Assembly (NCBI RefSeq): GCF_003627075.1
Contig: NZ_CP032630.1
Location: 992,001-1,056,000 of the forward strand
Direction: 5' to 3'
Source: Protaetiibacter intestinalis
Lineage (GTDB): Bacteria > Actinomycetota > Actinomycetes > Actinomycetales > Microbacteriaceae
DNA length: 64,000 bases
The notes under the pieces are model-generated. The model was not told where the DNA came from, did no database searches, and was given only the letters and a program-made list of their open reading frames with translations. Shown one piece after another: positions 8,820 through 17,273 of the stretch (position 1 is its first letter; every line of letters begins with the position of its first letter). Made by a program: the position numbers and the translations under genes.

Positions 8820-11402
8820 TCAGGCCGCCGCGCGTCGGCGTCCCCAGGCGAAGGCCGCCGCACCGCCGAGCACGAGCACGGCACCGAGTGCCGCGAGCAC
8901 CCGGATGACCGTCTCGTCGGCGCCGGTGTCGCCCAGGGCGAGCACCCGCAGCTCCGCCTCGGCGAGCAGCGCTCCCGAGCCGTCGCGCACCTGGATGTGG
9001 TGCAGGCCCGCCTCGAGGTCGGCCGGGATGGTCACGGTGGCCGAGGCCGTCCCGGCGACGACGGATGCCGTGGCGAGAGCGCGGTAGGTGCTCGCGACGC
9101 CGATCTCGATGCTGCCCTCCTCGAGCCCCGAGACGGTGACGTGCAGCGTGCCACCGGGGGTCACGGTGCCGGCACCGAGGGTGATGACCGGCGCGTCGAC
9201 GGGCCCCTCCGAGGGCTCGCCACTCGGCTCCCCCGAGGGCTCCCCGCTCGGCGCGAGCGCGAGACCGTCGAGCGCGGCCCGCAGCAGAGCGACCACGGCG
9301 TCCACGTCGTCCTGGTCTCCGCTGCCGGCGAGCACCACCTGCGCGCTCGCGACCGCGTCGTCGAGCCCGCCGAGCGAGCCCTCCGTGTAGAGCGCGCGGT
9401 CGACGCCGTCGGCCTCGTCGAGCAGCTCCTCGAGCGCGCCCGTGTCGAGCGCGGCATCCGGGATGTACCGCACGAGCCGCAGGTCGTCGAGCGTGCCCCA
9501 GGCCCCGCCGGTCGCGGAGATGTAGGCGCCGACCGTGACCGTGCCGTCGTCGCCCACCGTGAGCGGGGGCGTCGTGAAGGTGCGGTAGTCGCGCCAGCCG
9601 TAGAGCCACATCCAGGTGTCGGCGGAGTCGTCGTCCGTGTACGCCCACAGGGTGAGCGTGTCGCTGTCGCCGAGCGCGCCGCCCTGCGCGGTCGCCTGCA
9701 GCGTGTACTCGCCCGCGGGCACGCCCGTCACCGTCTGCTGCAGCTGGATCGTGAACGCGGACGCGGCCCAGAAGTCGAGCGCCTTCGTGCCCTCGTTCGT
9801 GTTCGACGTCGTCGTGATGCTCGCGGCACCGCTCGGGTTCGTGGCGAGCGACCACATGCTCGTGTCGGCGTCCTCGAAGCCGTGGTTCACGACGTAGTTC
9901 GCCTGCAGCACCGTGACGGTCGCCGTGATGGCCTCGCCGGAGGCGATCGTGCCGGGGATCGAGTAGACGCCCGGTCCGCGGATCCAGTCGACCGCGTCGC
10001 TCCACGCGACCGCCGGATGCTCGGTCGAGCCGTCGTTGTAGCCGACCTCGATCGTCGCGGGGAGCGCGATCGGCGAGCCGTCGTAGACGGTGAGGGCGAC
10101 CGTCTCGATCGAGGTCGCGACGCGCTCGGTGACGGCACCCGTGCGGGCGTAGCGGAAGGTCTGCAGCGACTCGAGCGGGTGACCCGTGAAGTCGAACAGC
10201 GCCTGGTTGTCCCACGAGGAGCCGCCGTAGTAGACGCCCGCATCGACGGGGTCGTAGCTTCCCGCGTAGCTCGAGGCCCATCCGGAGCCGTACTGCTCCC
10301 ACTTCTGCTGGTTGGCGGCGAGCTGGTCGGGCGTGCCGACCGGGATCCACGCGGGCTCCCAGTAGAAGACGCCGAGGCCCGCGTCGCCGACGGCGGCGAC
10401 GGCCGCCATGACGTCGTGGATGAGGTCGGCCTGCCCCTGCACGGTGGCCGGGTAGTCGCCGCTGAAGTTCCCGGCGTTGACCGAGTTCTGCCATCCGTCG
10501 CCGTCGTCGAAGGTGTACACGTACGAGGTCTCGGCGACCATGACCTTCTTGTCGTAGCTGTCGGCGATCGTGCTCAGCACCGAGGTGAGGTTCTCGGGGC
10601 TGCCGTGCCAGAAGTTGTAGTACGAGCTCGCGAACACGTCGTAGTCGACGTCGTGCGCGGCGAGCTGGGCGGCGTAGCCCGTGTAGCGGTTGGGCGTCTC
10701 GGGGTTGGTGAAGTGCAGGGCCACGAGCGCGTCGGGGAACACCTCGCGCACGGCGGCGCTGCCCGCGCTGAACATGGCGGCCTTGCCGTCCCAGTCGGCG
10801 ACGCCCGCGATCGTGTTGTTGGTCTCGTTGCCGATCTGCACCATGCCGACGTCGACGCCCGCATCCGCGAATGCGTCGAGGCTCGCCTCGGTGTACGCGC
10901 CGAGCGCGGTCACGAGCTGTTCGGTCGTGTAGCCCTCCCAGGCCTTCGGCACGTGCTGCTTGGCGGGGTCGGCCCAGAAGTCGGAGTAGTGGAAGTCGAC
11001 GAGCACCCGCATGCCGTGCGCGGTGGCGCGTTCGCCGATCTCGACGGCGCGGGCGAGGTCGGTGGTGCCGCCGCCGTAGCCGTTGCCCTCGGCGTCGTAG
11101 GGGTCGTCCCACACGCGCACGCGCACGTAGTTGATGTCGGCGTCCTCGAGCACATCGAAGAGGTCGGCCTGGTGGCCCTCGGTGTCGTAGTAGACGACCC
11201 CGCTCTCCTCCTCCGACAGGATGCTCGAGACGTCGACCCCGTTGATGAAGTCGTCCCCGAGCCCGTCGATCCTGTCGACGAAGATGCCGGCCTCGACCGG
11301 CCCGTCGGCGGCCGCGATGGCGCTCGGGATGCCGACCAGGGCGAGCGCGACGGCGGTGACCGCGCCGATCCCCAGTCCGGTGCGGATGCTGTGTGCGTGC
11401 AC
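8820..11402 (-). CDS. secreted arabinogalactan endo-beta-1,4-galactanase (GH53), modular, with C-terminal anchor
   Basis: The 860-residue enzyme starts at a GTG and has a signal peptide (about 1-31). A GH53 catalytic domain spans about 48-405. The acid/base is Glu193 in QIGNETN and the nucleophile Glu291 in MVAETSY. GH53 enzymes cut beta-1,4-galactan side chains of pectin to galacto-oligosaccharides. After it come a bacterial Ig-like domain (about 430-500), a carbohydrate-binding-like module (from NYVVNHGFEDAD, about 505-650), a FIVAR-like helical segment, a repeated SGEP linker and an Ig-like stretch. The tail is LGDTG, a membrane segment and RRR, a degenerate sorting signal, so the enzyme probably stays on the cell surface. 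Two palindromes upstream suggest LacI-type control together with the beta-galactosidase module at 26.6-33.8 kb. Confidence 0.92.
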   Translation of the reverse strand: MHAHSIRTGLGIGAVTAVALALVGIPSAIAAADGPVEAGIFVDRIDGLGDDFINGVDVSSILSEEESGVVYYDTEGHQADLFDVLEDADINYVRVRVWDDPYDAEGNGYGGGTTDLARAVEIGERATAHGMRVLVDFHYSDFWADPAKQHVPKAWEGYTTEQLVTALGAYTEASLDAFADAGVDVGMVQIGNETNNTIAGVADWDGKAAMFSAGSAAVREVFPDALVALHFTNPETPNRYTGYAAQLAAHDVDYDVFASSYYNFWHGSPENLTSVLSTIADSYDKKVMVAETSYVYTFDDGDGWQNSVNAGNFSGDYPATVQGQADLIHDVMAAVAAVGDAGLGVFYWEPAWIPVGTPDQLAANQQKWEQYGSGWASSYAGSYDPVDAGVYYGGSSWDNQALFDFTGHPLESLQTFRYARTGAVTERVATSIETVALTVYDGSPIALPATIEVGYNDGSTEHPAVAWSDAVDWIRGPGVYSIPGTIASGEAITATVTVLQANYVVNHGFEDADTSMWSLATNPSGAASITTTSNTNEGTKALDFWAASAFTIQLQQTVTGVPAGEYTLQATAQGGALGDSDTLTLWAYTDDDSADTWMWLYGWRDYRTFTTPPLTVGDDGTVTVGAYISATGGAWGTLDDLRLVRYIPDAALDTGALEELLDEADGVDRALYTEGSLGGLDDAVASAQVVLAGSGDQDDVDAVVALLRAALDGLALAPSGEPSGEPSGEPSEGPVDAPVITLGAGTVTPGGTLHVTVSGLEEGSIEIGVASTYRALATASVVAGTASATVTIPADLEAGLHHIQVRDGSGALLAEAELRVLALGDTGADETVIRVLAALGAVLVLGGAAAFAWGRRRAAA

Positions 11403-11446
11403 TGCTGTGTGCCTCTCTGCGCGGTCGCCTCTGACCGCCTCGGGTG

Positions 11447-11462
11447 CTGTGACCGGTCCCAG
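11447..11462. promoter_or_regulatory. candidate LacI-family operator 1 of the galactanase gene
   Basis: CTGTGACCGGTCCCAG is an imperfect palindrome with a central CCGG, 45 bp upstream of the GTG start. It matches the second palindrome (11474-11489) at 14 of 16 positions. Palindromes with a central CG step are the usual targets of LacI-family repressors. Confidence 0.55.
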
Positions 11463-11473
11463 CCACGAGGCGA

Positions 11474-11489
11474 CTGTAACCGGTCACAG
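11474..11489. promoter_or_regulatory. candidate LacI-family operator 2 of the galactanase gene
   Basis: CTGTAACCGGTCACAG differs from its own complement at only 2 of 16 positions. Its centre is 27 bp from that of operator 1. The pair probably forms one control region in front of the GH53 gene. Confidence 0.6.
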
Positions 11490-11559
11490 TCCGGCGCGTC
11501 AACGTGCGGGCACGAGGACGGCGGCGACGAGGTCGCTCACCCCATCTGCGAGATCCCGC

Positions 11560-12807
11560 TCAGGAGGTGCGGCGCGTGCGGCGGCGGTACCCGACCAGGG
11601 CTGCGCCGGCAGCCCCCAGCGCGACCGCGACGGCACCGAGCGGCCACAGCTGCGGCGCACCGGAGTCGGCGAGCGTCTCGGAAGGCGCGGGCTCCGCCGG
11701 CGGGACGACCACCGGGGCGGCCCGCAGCCAGTGCAGCAGCACACCCGACGCGCCGCCCTCCGCGATGTACTCGACCGAGTACACCTGCCCGTTGGAGGTG
11801 AACTCGTCGCCGTCGGCGAGCGCGGTGCCGTCGGGGGCCGCGAACTGGCCGGTGAACGAGACGTCGGACCCGAGGATGCGCACGAACTGTCCGGGGGTCG
11901 GCGTTCCGGCGAGACGCACGTCGAGCCGGGTCGCGCCGACCGTGATCGCCTGGCCGCTCCCGTAGACGTAGTCGGAGTCGTTCGTCGGCGCATCCCAGTC
12001 GACCTGGAACGTGCCGCCCGTCCACGTCGACGTCCCCCACAGCTCGACCATGCCGATCCCCGCGCCCGACGAGGGGCCGGGGCTCACCACGCCGGTGCCC
12101 ACGAGGTTGAGCTCGTGCACGACGGCCGCACCGGAGGCGGTGCCGCCGGTGAAGGTGCCGCCCGTCACCGCGAAGTCCTTGCCGCCCAGGTTCGGGGTGC
12201 CGACGACGGCGAGCTCACCCGCCGCCACGAGCAGCCCCCGCGGCTGGCCGGCGCACGTGCCAACCCCGCCACCGCCTCCGAGCAGCTGCAGCACGCCCGT
12301 GCCCTGCTTCTCGATGCAGCCGGTGCCGCCCGCGTCGAGGTTGCCGGCCGCCTCGACGGTCATCGTGCCGTCCACGGTCAGCCGCAGGAAGGTGCTGGGA
12401 TCGCTGCCGACCGCCGAGGGCAGCTGCAGCGTCGAACCCGACTCGACGAACCAGGCCTGCGATCCGACCGACGTCAGCTGAGGCTCGATGCGGGCGGTCG
12501 ACCCGCCGGACACCTCGATGCCGCCGCTCAGGGTGATCGCCCCGCCGCCGTTCGCGACCTCGTGCGTCGTCGGGAACAGGAACCAGCCGAAGCCGAGGTC
12601 GCCGAGGTCGTAGGTCGAGCGCGGACCGCCGTCGAAGGTCACGTCATCGCCCGCGATCGGCACCCCGCCCGTCCAGGTGGCCGTCGACCACCAGGAGTCG
12701 CCCGCCTGCGTCCAGGTGCGAGTGGCCGCGAACGCGGGCTGTGCGACCACGAGGGTCAGGACGGCCGCGCCGCCGACGGCGAGCGCGAGGGAAGGACGCA
12801 GGCGCAT
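11560..12807 (-). CDS. secreted protein with beta-solenoid-like repeats and sorting-like tail (415 aa)
   Basis: The protein has a signal peptide (about 1-28, ending AFAAT) and a long Gly/Thr/Ser-rich region. Repeated motifs such as TWTQAGDSWWSTATWTGG, TFTGGTASGA and TWTGGTFQVDW are like the passenger repeats of autotransporter-type or polymorphic beta-helix proteins. A PP-rich linker (VVVPPAEPAPSE), the motif LADSG, a membrane helix and RRRTRR form the C-terminus, which looks like a degenerate LAxTG sorting signal. No catalytic motif is visible. It is the third such surface protein in 12 kb; its role is unknown. Confidence 0.65.
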   Translation of the reverse strand: MRLRPSLALAVGGAAVLTLVVAQPAFAATRTWTQAGDSWWSTATWTGGVPIAGDDVTFDGGPRSTYDLGDLGFGWFLFPTTHEVANGGGAITLSGGIEVSGGSTARIEPQLTSVGSQAWFVESGSTLQLPSAVGSDPSTFLRLTVDGTMTVEAAGNLDAGGTGCIEKQGTGVLQLLGGGGGVGTCAGQPRGLLVAAGELAVVGTPNLGGKDFAVTGGTFTGGTASGAAVVHELNLVGTGVVSPGPSSGAGIGMVELWGTSTWTGGTFQVDWDAPTNDSDYVYGSGQAITVGATRLDVRLAGTPTPGQFVRILGSDVSFTGQFAAPDGTALADGDEFTSNGQVYSVEYIAEGGASGVLLHWLRAAPVVVPPAEPAPSETLADSGAPQLWPLGAVAVALGAAGAALVGYRRRTRRTS

Positions 12808-12919
12808 GGCAGCTCCGTTCGGGTGGGCGTCGCGCGCGAGCGCGATTTCGGGCGCGTCCAGCGTAGGGGTCGCGGGACCCGGGAGGAATGGGGGGATGCG
12901 CTTATCCCGCGCAACGGCG

Positions 12920-12948
12920 ACGGGGCGGGAGCACCGCTCCCGCCCCGT
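12920..12948 (-). terminator. terminator of clpC
   Basis: Perfect 13-bp stem (ACGGGGCGGGAGC, 12920-12932, and complement 12936-12948) with a 3-nt loop, 19 bp after the clpC stop codon. Confidence 0.8.
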
Positions 12949-12966
12949 GTGCGCTTCCGTGTCCGC

Positions 12967-15474
12967 TCAGTCGGTCGGCTCGTCCGCCTCGATCACGCCG
13001 GATGCGGCACCGACGCCCGCCGGCAGCTCGCGGCCCGGCTGGCGACCCGTCGTGAAGACGAACTCCCCGTCGACCAGGTCGACGTGCACGTGATCGCCCG
13101 CGTCGAGGCGGCCGTGCAGGATCTCCTCGGAGAGCCTGTCCTCGATCTCGTGCTGCACCGCGCGGCGCAGCGGCCGGGCGCCGAGGGTCGGCTCCCAGCC
13201 GAGCTCGATCAGGCGGACCTTCGCGGCATCCGTGATCTCGATCGTCATGTCGCGGTCGAGCAGACGCTCCGAGAGGCGCTTGACGAACAGCTCGACGATC
13301 TGACGCAGCTCGTCCTGCGAGAGCTGCGGGAACACGATCGTCTCGTCGACGCGGTTCAGGAACTCCGGCTTGAAGTGCTTCTTGAGCTCCTCGACCACCT
13401 TCGCCCGCATCGCCCGGTACGAGTTCTCGGCGTTGCCCTCGATCGTGAAGCCGACCGGGCCACCCGTGATGTCCTTCGTGCCGAGGTTGGTCGTCATGAT
13501 GATGACGGTGTTCTTGAAGTCGACGACGCGACCCTGACCATCCGTCAGACGACCCTCCTCGAGGATCTGCAGCAGCGAGTTGAAGATGTCGGGGTGCGCC
13601 TTCTCGATCTCGTCGAAGAGCACCACGCTGAACGGCTTGCGGCGCACCTTCTCGGTGAGCTGGCCGCCCTCCTCGAAGCCGACGAAGCCGGGAGGGGCGC
13701 CGAACAGCCGCGACACGGTGTGCTTCTCGCCGTACTCGCTCATGTCGAGCGAGATCAGGGCACCCTCGTCGTCGAACAGGAACTCCGCGAGCGCCTTGGC
13801 GAGCTCGGTCTTGCCGACGCCCGTCGGGCCGGCGAAGATGAACGACCCCGAGGGGCGCTTCGGGTCCTTGAGGCCGGCGCGCGTGCGACGGATGGTCTTG
13901 GCGAGCACCGAGATGGCCTCCTCCTGACCGATGACCCGCTGGTGCAGGGCCTGCTCCATGAAGATGAGCCGAGCCGACTCCTCCTCGGTGAGCTTGAACA
14001 CCGGGATGCCGGTGGCGGCCGCGAGCACCTCCGCGATGACGCCCTCGTCGACGGTGCCGGATGCGGCCACGTCGCCCGAACGCCACTGCTTCTCGAGGCG
14101 CAGGCGCTCGCCGAGCAGCTTCTTCTCCTCGTCGCGCTTGAGGGCGGCGAGCTCGAAGTCCTGGTCCTCGATGGCGCCCTCCTTCTCGGCGCGCACCGCG
14201 GCGATGCGCTCGTCGAACTCGCGCAGCTCGGGCGGGGCCGAGAGGATGCTGAGGCGCAGACGCGCGCCCGCCTCGTCGATCAGGTCGATGGCCTTGTCGG
14301 GCAGGAAGCGGTCCTGCACGTAGCGGTCGGCGAGGTTCGCGGCGGCGACGATCGCGCCGTCCGTGATCGACACCTTGTGGAAGGCCTCGTACTTGTCGCG
14401 CAGGCCCTTGAGGATGTTGATCGTCATGGGCAGCGAGGGCTCGGCCACCTGCACCGGCTGGAAGCGGCGCTCGAGCGCGGCATCCTTCTCGAAGTGCTTG
14501 CGGTACTCGTCGAGCGTCGTCGCGCCGATGGTCTGCAGCTCGCCGCGGGCGAGCAGCGGCTTCAGGATGTTGGCCGCGTCGATCGCGCCCTCGGCGGCAC
14601 CCGCGCCGACGAGGGTGTGGATCTCGTCGATGAAGGTGATGATGTCGCCGCGCGTGCGGATCTCCTTGGTGACCTTCTTGAGGCGCTCCTCGAAGTCGCC
14701 GCGGTAGCGCGAGCCGGCGATCAGGCTGCCGAGGTCGAGCGTGTAGAGCTGCTTGTCGCGCAGGGTCTCGGGCACCTCGCCGCGCACGATCGCCTGGGCG
14801 AGGCCCTCGACGACGGCGGTCTTGCCGACGCCGGGCTCGCCGATCAGCACGGGGTTGTTCTTGGAGCGGCGGGAGAGGATCTGCATGACCCGCTCCATCT
14901 CCTTCTCGCGCCCGATGACGGGGTCGAGCTTGCCCTCGCGGGCGGCCTGGGTGAGGTTGCGGCCGAACTGGTCGAGGATCTGGCTGCCCTTGTCGGGGCT
15001 CGCCTCCTGCGCACCGGTGGCGACCTGCTCCTTGCCCTGGTATCCGGACAGCAGCTGGATGACCTGCTGGCGCACGCGGTTGAGGTCGGCGCCGAGCTTC
15101 ACGAGCACCTGGGCCGCGACGCCCTCGCCCTCGCGGATGAGGCCGAGCAGGATGTGCTCGGTGCCGATGTAGCTGTGGCCGAGCTGCAGCGCCTCGCGCA
15201 GGCTCAGCTCGAGCACCTTCTTGGCGCGCGGGGTGAAGGGGATGTGGCCGGTCGGCTGCTGCTGACCCTGGCCGATGATGTCCTGCACCTGCTCGCGCAC
15301 GGCATCCAGCGAGATGCCCAGCGACTCGAGCGCCTTCGCGGCGACGCCCTCACCCTCGTGGATGAGGCCGAGCAGGATGTGCTCGGTGCCGATGTAGTTG
15401 TGGTTGAGCATCTTCGCCTCTTCCTGGGCGAGGACGACCACCCGGCGGGCTCGGTCGGTAAAGCGCTCGAACAT
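12967..15474 (-). CDS. clpC: ATP-dependent Clp protease ATPase subunit ClpC
   Basis: ClpC is the AAA+ unfoldase that feeds proteins to ClpP. The start is the ATG at 15474 ([12 protein letters not shown]), preceded by GAGGAG, giving 835 residues. Two Clp N-repeats lie at about 1-145. The first AAA+ module has Walker A GEPGVGKT (about 212-219) and Walker B FIDEIH (about 281). A UVR-like coiled coil is at about 415-450. The second module has GPTGVGKT (about 549-556). A VGF loop for ClpP docking is present ([10 protein letters not shown]). No ctsR or mcsAB genes adjoin it, as expected in actinobacteria, where ClgR controls clpC; a candidate ClgR site lies upstream. Confidence 0.97.
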   Translation of the reverse strand: MFERFTDRARRVVVLAQEEAKMLNHNYIGTEHILLGLIHEGEGVAAKALESLGISLDAVREQVQDIIGQGQQQPTGHIPFTPRAKKVLELSLREALQLGHSYIGTEHILLGLIREGEGVAAQVLVKLGADLNRVRQQVIQLLSGYQGKEQVATGAQEASPDKGSQILDQFGRNLTQAAREGKLDPVIGREKEMERVMQILSRRSKNNPVLIGEPGVGKTAVVEGLAQAIVRGEVPETLRDKQLYTLDLGSLIAGSRYRGDFEERLKKVTKEIRTRGDIITFIDEIHTLVGAGAAEGAIDAANILKPLLARGELQTIGATTLDEYRKHFEKDAALERRFQPVQVAEPSLPMTINILKGLRDKYEAFHKVSITDGAIVAAANLADRYVQDRFLPDKAIDLIDEAGARLRLSILSAPPELREFDERIAAVRAEKEGAIEDQDFELAALKRDEEKKLLGERLRLEKQWRSGDVAASGTVDEGVIAEVLAAATGIPVFKLTEEESARLIFMEQALHQRVIGQEEAISVLAKTIRRTRAGLKDPKRPSGSFIFAGPTGVGKTELAKALAEFLFDDEGALISLDMSEYGEKHTVSRLFGAPPGFVGFEEGGQLTEKVRRKPFSVVLFDEIEKAHPDIFNSLLQILEEGRLTDGQGRVVDFKNTVIIMTTNLGTKDITGGPVGFTIEGNAENSYRAMRAKVVEELKKHFKPEFLNRVDETIVFPQLSQDELRQIVELFVKRLSERLLDRDMTIEITDAAKVRLIELGWEPTLGARPLRRAVQHEIEDRLSEEILHGRLDAGDHVHVDLVDGEFVFTTGRQPGRELPAGVGAASGVIEADEPTD

Positions 15475-15554
15475 CTCGATCTCCTCACACCGCGGATGCG
15501 GGTACCGCGGCGATACATCGAGGGTAACGAGCACCCCGCGTGCCGCATGCCCCT

Positions 15555-15571
15555 GTTCGCCGTGGGCGCAT
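15555..15571. promoter_or_regulatory. candidate ClgR box upstream of clpC
   Basis: GTTCGCCGTGGGCGCAT carries the CGC-N5-GCG core of actinobacterial ClgR sites, with a good left half (GTTCGC) and a weaker right half. It lies about 81 bp upstream of the clpC start. ClgR is the known activator of clpC and clpP in actinobacteria; the site itself is inferred. Confidence 0.4.
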
Positions 15572-15587
15572 CGCTCGGGAGAGGGTC

Positions 15588-15631
15588 TTGCGCGACTTAT
15601 CGTTTGTCGATAACTTAACGACATTCGATAA
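15588..15631 (+). promoter_or_regulatory. promoter and palindromic operator of the DUF2975/XRE operon
   Basis: A -35 TTGCGC (15588-15593), 17-bp spacer and -10 TAACTT (15611-15616) precede the operon. TTATCG (15597-15602) and CGATAA (15608-15613) form an inverted repeat across the spacer and -10. A third copy, CGATAA, is at 15626-15631. The regulator encoded by the third gene of this operon is the obvious candidate to bind here. Confidence 0.6.
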
Positions 15632-15646
15632 GAAGGGAGCTCCGCC

Positions 15647-16258
15647 ATGGAGACCACCTCGGCACCGGCGGAGGTGAGCCGCGTGGACCGCGTCGCGATC
15701 TGGCTCATCCTCGCCATCGGCGCACTCGGCGGCGGCTTCATCGCCGGTCTCGGCTTCGTCACGGCCGTCTTCCGCATCCTCGACCCCGCGCGCTACCCCG
15801 TGAGCCTGCTCGCCGACGTGCCCGTCGACGGCGGTCCGGGCATCGTGCAGGTGCACGGCGACAGCATCGTCGTGAACGCGGACGGCCTCGCCCCCGGCAC
15901 CGTCTGGGCGCTCGCGGCCGGCGACTTCTTCGAGGCGCTCACGATCGCGCTCGTCACCGCGAGCTTCGCCTACGTGCTGTGGCGGGTCGCGCAGCGCCGG
16001 CCGTTCCACCGCACGGTGCAGGCCGCCGCCCTCGTGGCCGGATTCTCGCTCGCCCTCGGCGGCATCCTCTCGCAGGGCATCGGCGGGCTCGGGCAGATGA
16101 TGGCCGCGACCGACCTCGAACCGACGCTCGGCGACATCGTCATGCCGGGCTTCCTCTTCACCCCGACGCCCTTCGTGGTCGGTTTCGGCGTCATGGCGCT
16201 CGCCTACGTGTTCCGCACCGGCACGCGGCTGCAGCGCGAGACGGAGGGCCTCGTCTGA
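15647..16258 (+). CDS. DUF2975-like membrane protein (203 aa)
   Basis: The ATG follows AAGGGAG by 7 nt. The protein has four predicted membrane helices (about 18-42, 85-105, 118-140, 165-190) with an extracytoplasmic loop after the first helix (about 45-80). This topology, and a partner XRE regulator of the YozG type in the same operon, match DUF2975 loci known in Gram-positive bacteria. Its stop codon overlaps the start of the next gene (TGATG). The biochemical role of DUF2975 proteins is not known. Confidence 0.65.
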   Translation: METTSAPAEVSRVDRVAIWLILAIGALGGGFIAGLGFVTAVFRILDPARYPVSLLADVPVDGGPGIVQVHGDSIVVNADGLAPGTVWALAAGDFFEALTIALVTASFAYVLWRVAQRRPFHRTVQAAALVAGFSLALGGILSQGIGGLGQMMAATDLEPTLGDIVMPGFLFTPTPFVVGFGVMALAYVFRTGTRLQRETEGLV

Positions 16259-17043
16259 TGTCGAACGCGTTCTCCCCCGTGCTGTGGATCGTGGCGCTCG
16301 TCGCGCTGCTCGTCGTCGTCGGCGGCATCGTCCTCGTGTCGCTCGCGTTCCGCCCCGCGGTCGCGACCCGACTGCTGCCGGTGATCCGGATCGGCGCCCG
16401 CCTCATCGCCGTCGCCGTCGGCATCCTCTGGGTCGTGGCGACCCTGCAGGTGCTGTTCTCGGACACGGTCACCGTGACGATCCCCGTCGAGCCGCTGCCG
16501 CTCGACGCCTCCCCCGACGGCGTCGTCTTCACCGACGGCCCGACCGCGACGATCGTCTCCGGCGGGCTCGACCGGATGACCGCCGAGGTCACGGGTCTCA
16601 CCCTCGGCACCCGCGTCACCCTCGCGCTCGGCATCCTGTTCATGGCCGGCATGACGGTCGTGCTCGCCCACGTCGTCGCGCGGCTCGCCGCCGCGATCCG
16701 CGCGGGACAGCCGTTCCGCCGCGACGTGCCGCGCGCGTTCCTCGTCGCCGCACTGGCGGTGTTCATCGGGGGCGGGCTCGGCAGCCTCGCCGGCCAGCTC
16801 GGCGGCTGGCTCGCGAGCCGGGAGGTGCTGCAGGTGTGGGGCTGGAACTACAGCGGGCCGCTGTCGCCCGACTCGCTCACCGACTTCGGATGGCCGGATG
16901 CGGCGTCCCTCCGCCTCGACTTCGACTCCTGGCCGCTGTTCATCGGCTTCGCCCTCGCGGCGGTCGGAGTGGCGTTCCACGCCGGGGCCGTGCTGGCCGA
17001 ACGCGCCGCCGTGGCGGAGCGGGAGCTCGAGGGGCTCGTCTGA
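16258..17043 (+). CDS. second DUF2975-like membrane protein (261 aa)
   Basis: It starts at the ATG overlapping the previous stop codon. Helices lie at about 8-30, 42-62, 115-140, 160-182 and 225-250, with an extracytoplasmic loop after the second helix (VTVTIPVEPLPLDASPDG). It shares the layout, and endings such as AERELEGLV versus QRETEGLV, with the upstream protein, so the two are probably paralogues. The TGA overlaps the ATG of the XRE gene. Function unknown; a membrane complex with its neighbour is inferred. Confidence 0.65.
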   Translation: MSNAFSPVLWIVALVALLVVVGGIVLVSLAFRPAVATRLLPVIRIGARLIAVAVGILWVVATLQVLFSDTVTVTIPVEPLPLDASPDGVVFTDGPTATIVSGGLDRMTAEVTGLTLGTRVTLALGILFMAGMTVVLAHVVARLAAAIRAGQPFRRDVPRAFLVAALAVFIGGGLGSLAGQLGGWLASREVLQVWGWNYSGPLSPDSLTDFGWPDAASLRLDFDSWPLFIGFALAAVGVAFHAGAVLAERAAVAERELEGLV

Positions 17044-17270
17044 TGGCGCCGGCCGAACCCGACGACGAGGGCCGCATCCACTGCCGGCTCGACGAGCTGC
17101 TCGAGGAGCGGGGGATGACGCTGACACGGCTGTCGGAGCTGGTGGGGGTGAGCCTCGTGAACCTCTCGGTGCTCAAGAACGACCGGGCCCGCGCCATCCG
17201 CTTCTCGACCCTGACCGCGATCTGCGACGCCCTCGACTGCCAGCCCGGCGACCTGCTCAGTCTGCGCTGA
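17043..17270 (+). CDS. small XRE-family transcriptional regulator (YozG-like, 75 aa)
   Basis: The protein is little more than one Cro/CI-type helix-turn-helix: LTRLSELVGVSLVNLSVLKN is the HTH (about 27-46), and the ending CDALDCQPGDLLSL is the hallmark of the HTH_26/YozG group. It is coupled to the two membrane genes (TGATG overlap). It probably regulates this operon through the TTATCG/CGATAA repeats at 15597-15631. The start is chosen from the overlap; the frame upstream is the out-of-frame shadow of the preceding gene. Confidence 0.85.
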   Translation: MAPAEPDDEGRIHCRLDELLEERGMTLTRLSELVGVSLVNLSVLKNDRARAIRFSTLTAICDALDCQPGDLLSLR

Positions 17271-17273
17271 CCG

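Noticed and set aside
11221..15618. 1465-codon plus-strand frame opposite the secreted protein gene and clpC
   Set aside because: It is a shadow of clpC and its neighbour; it has no recognisable domain or ribosome binding site and crosses a terminator hairpin.
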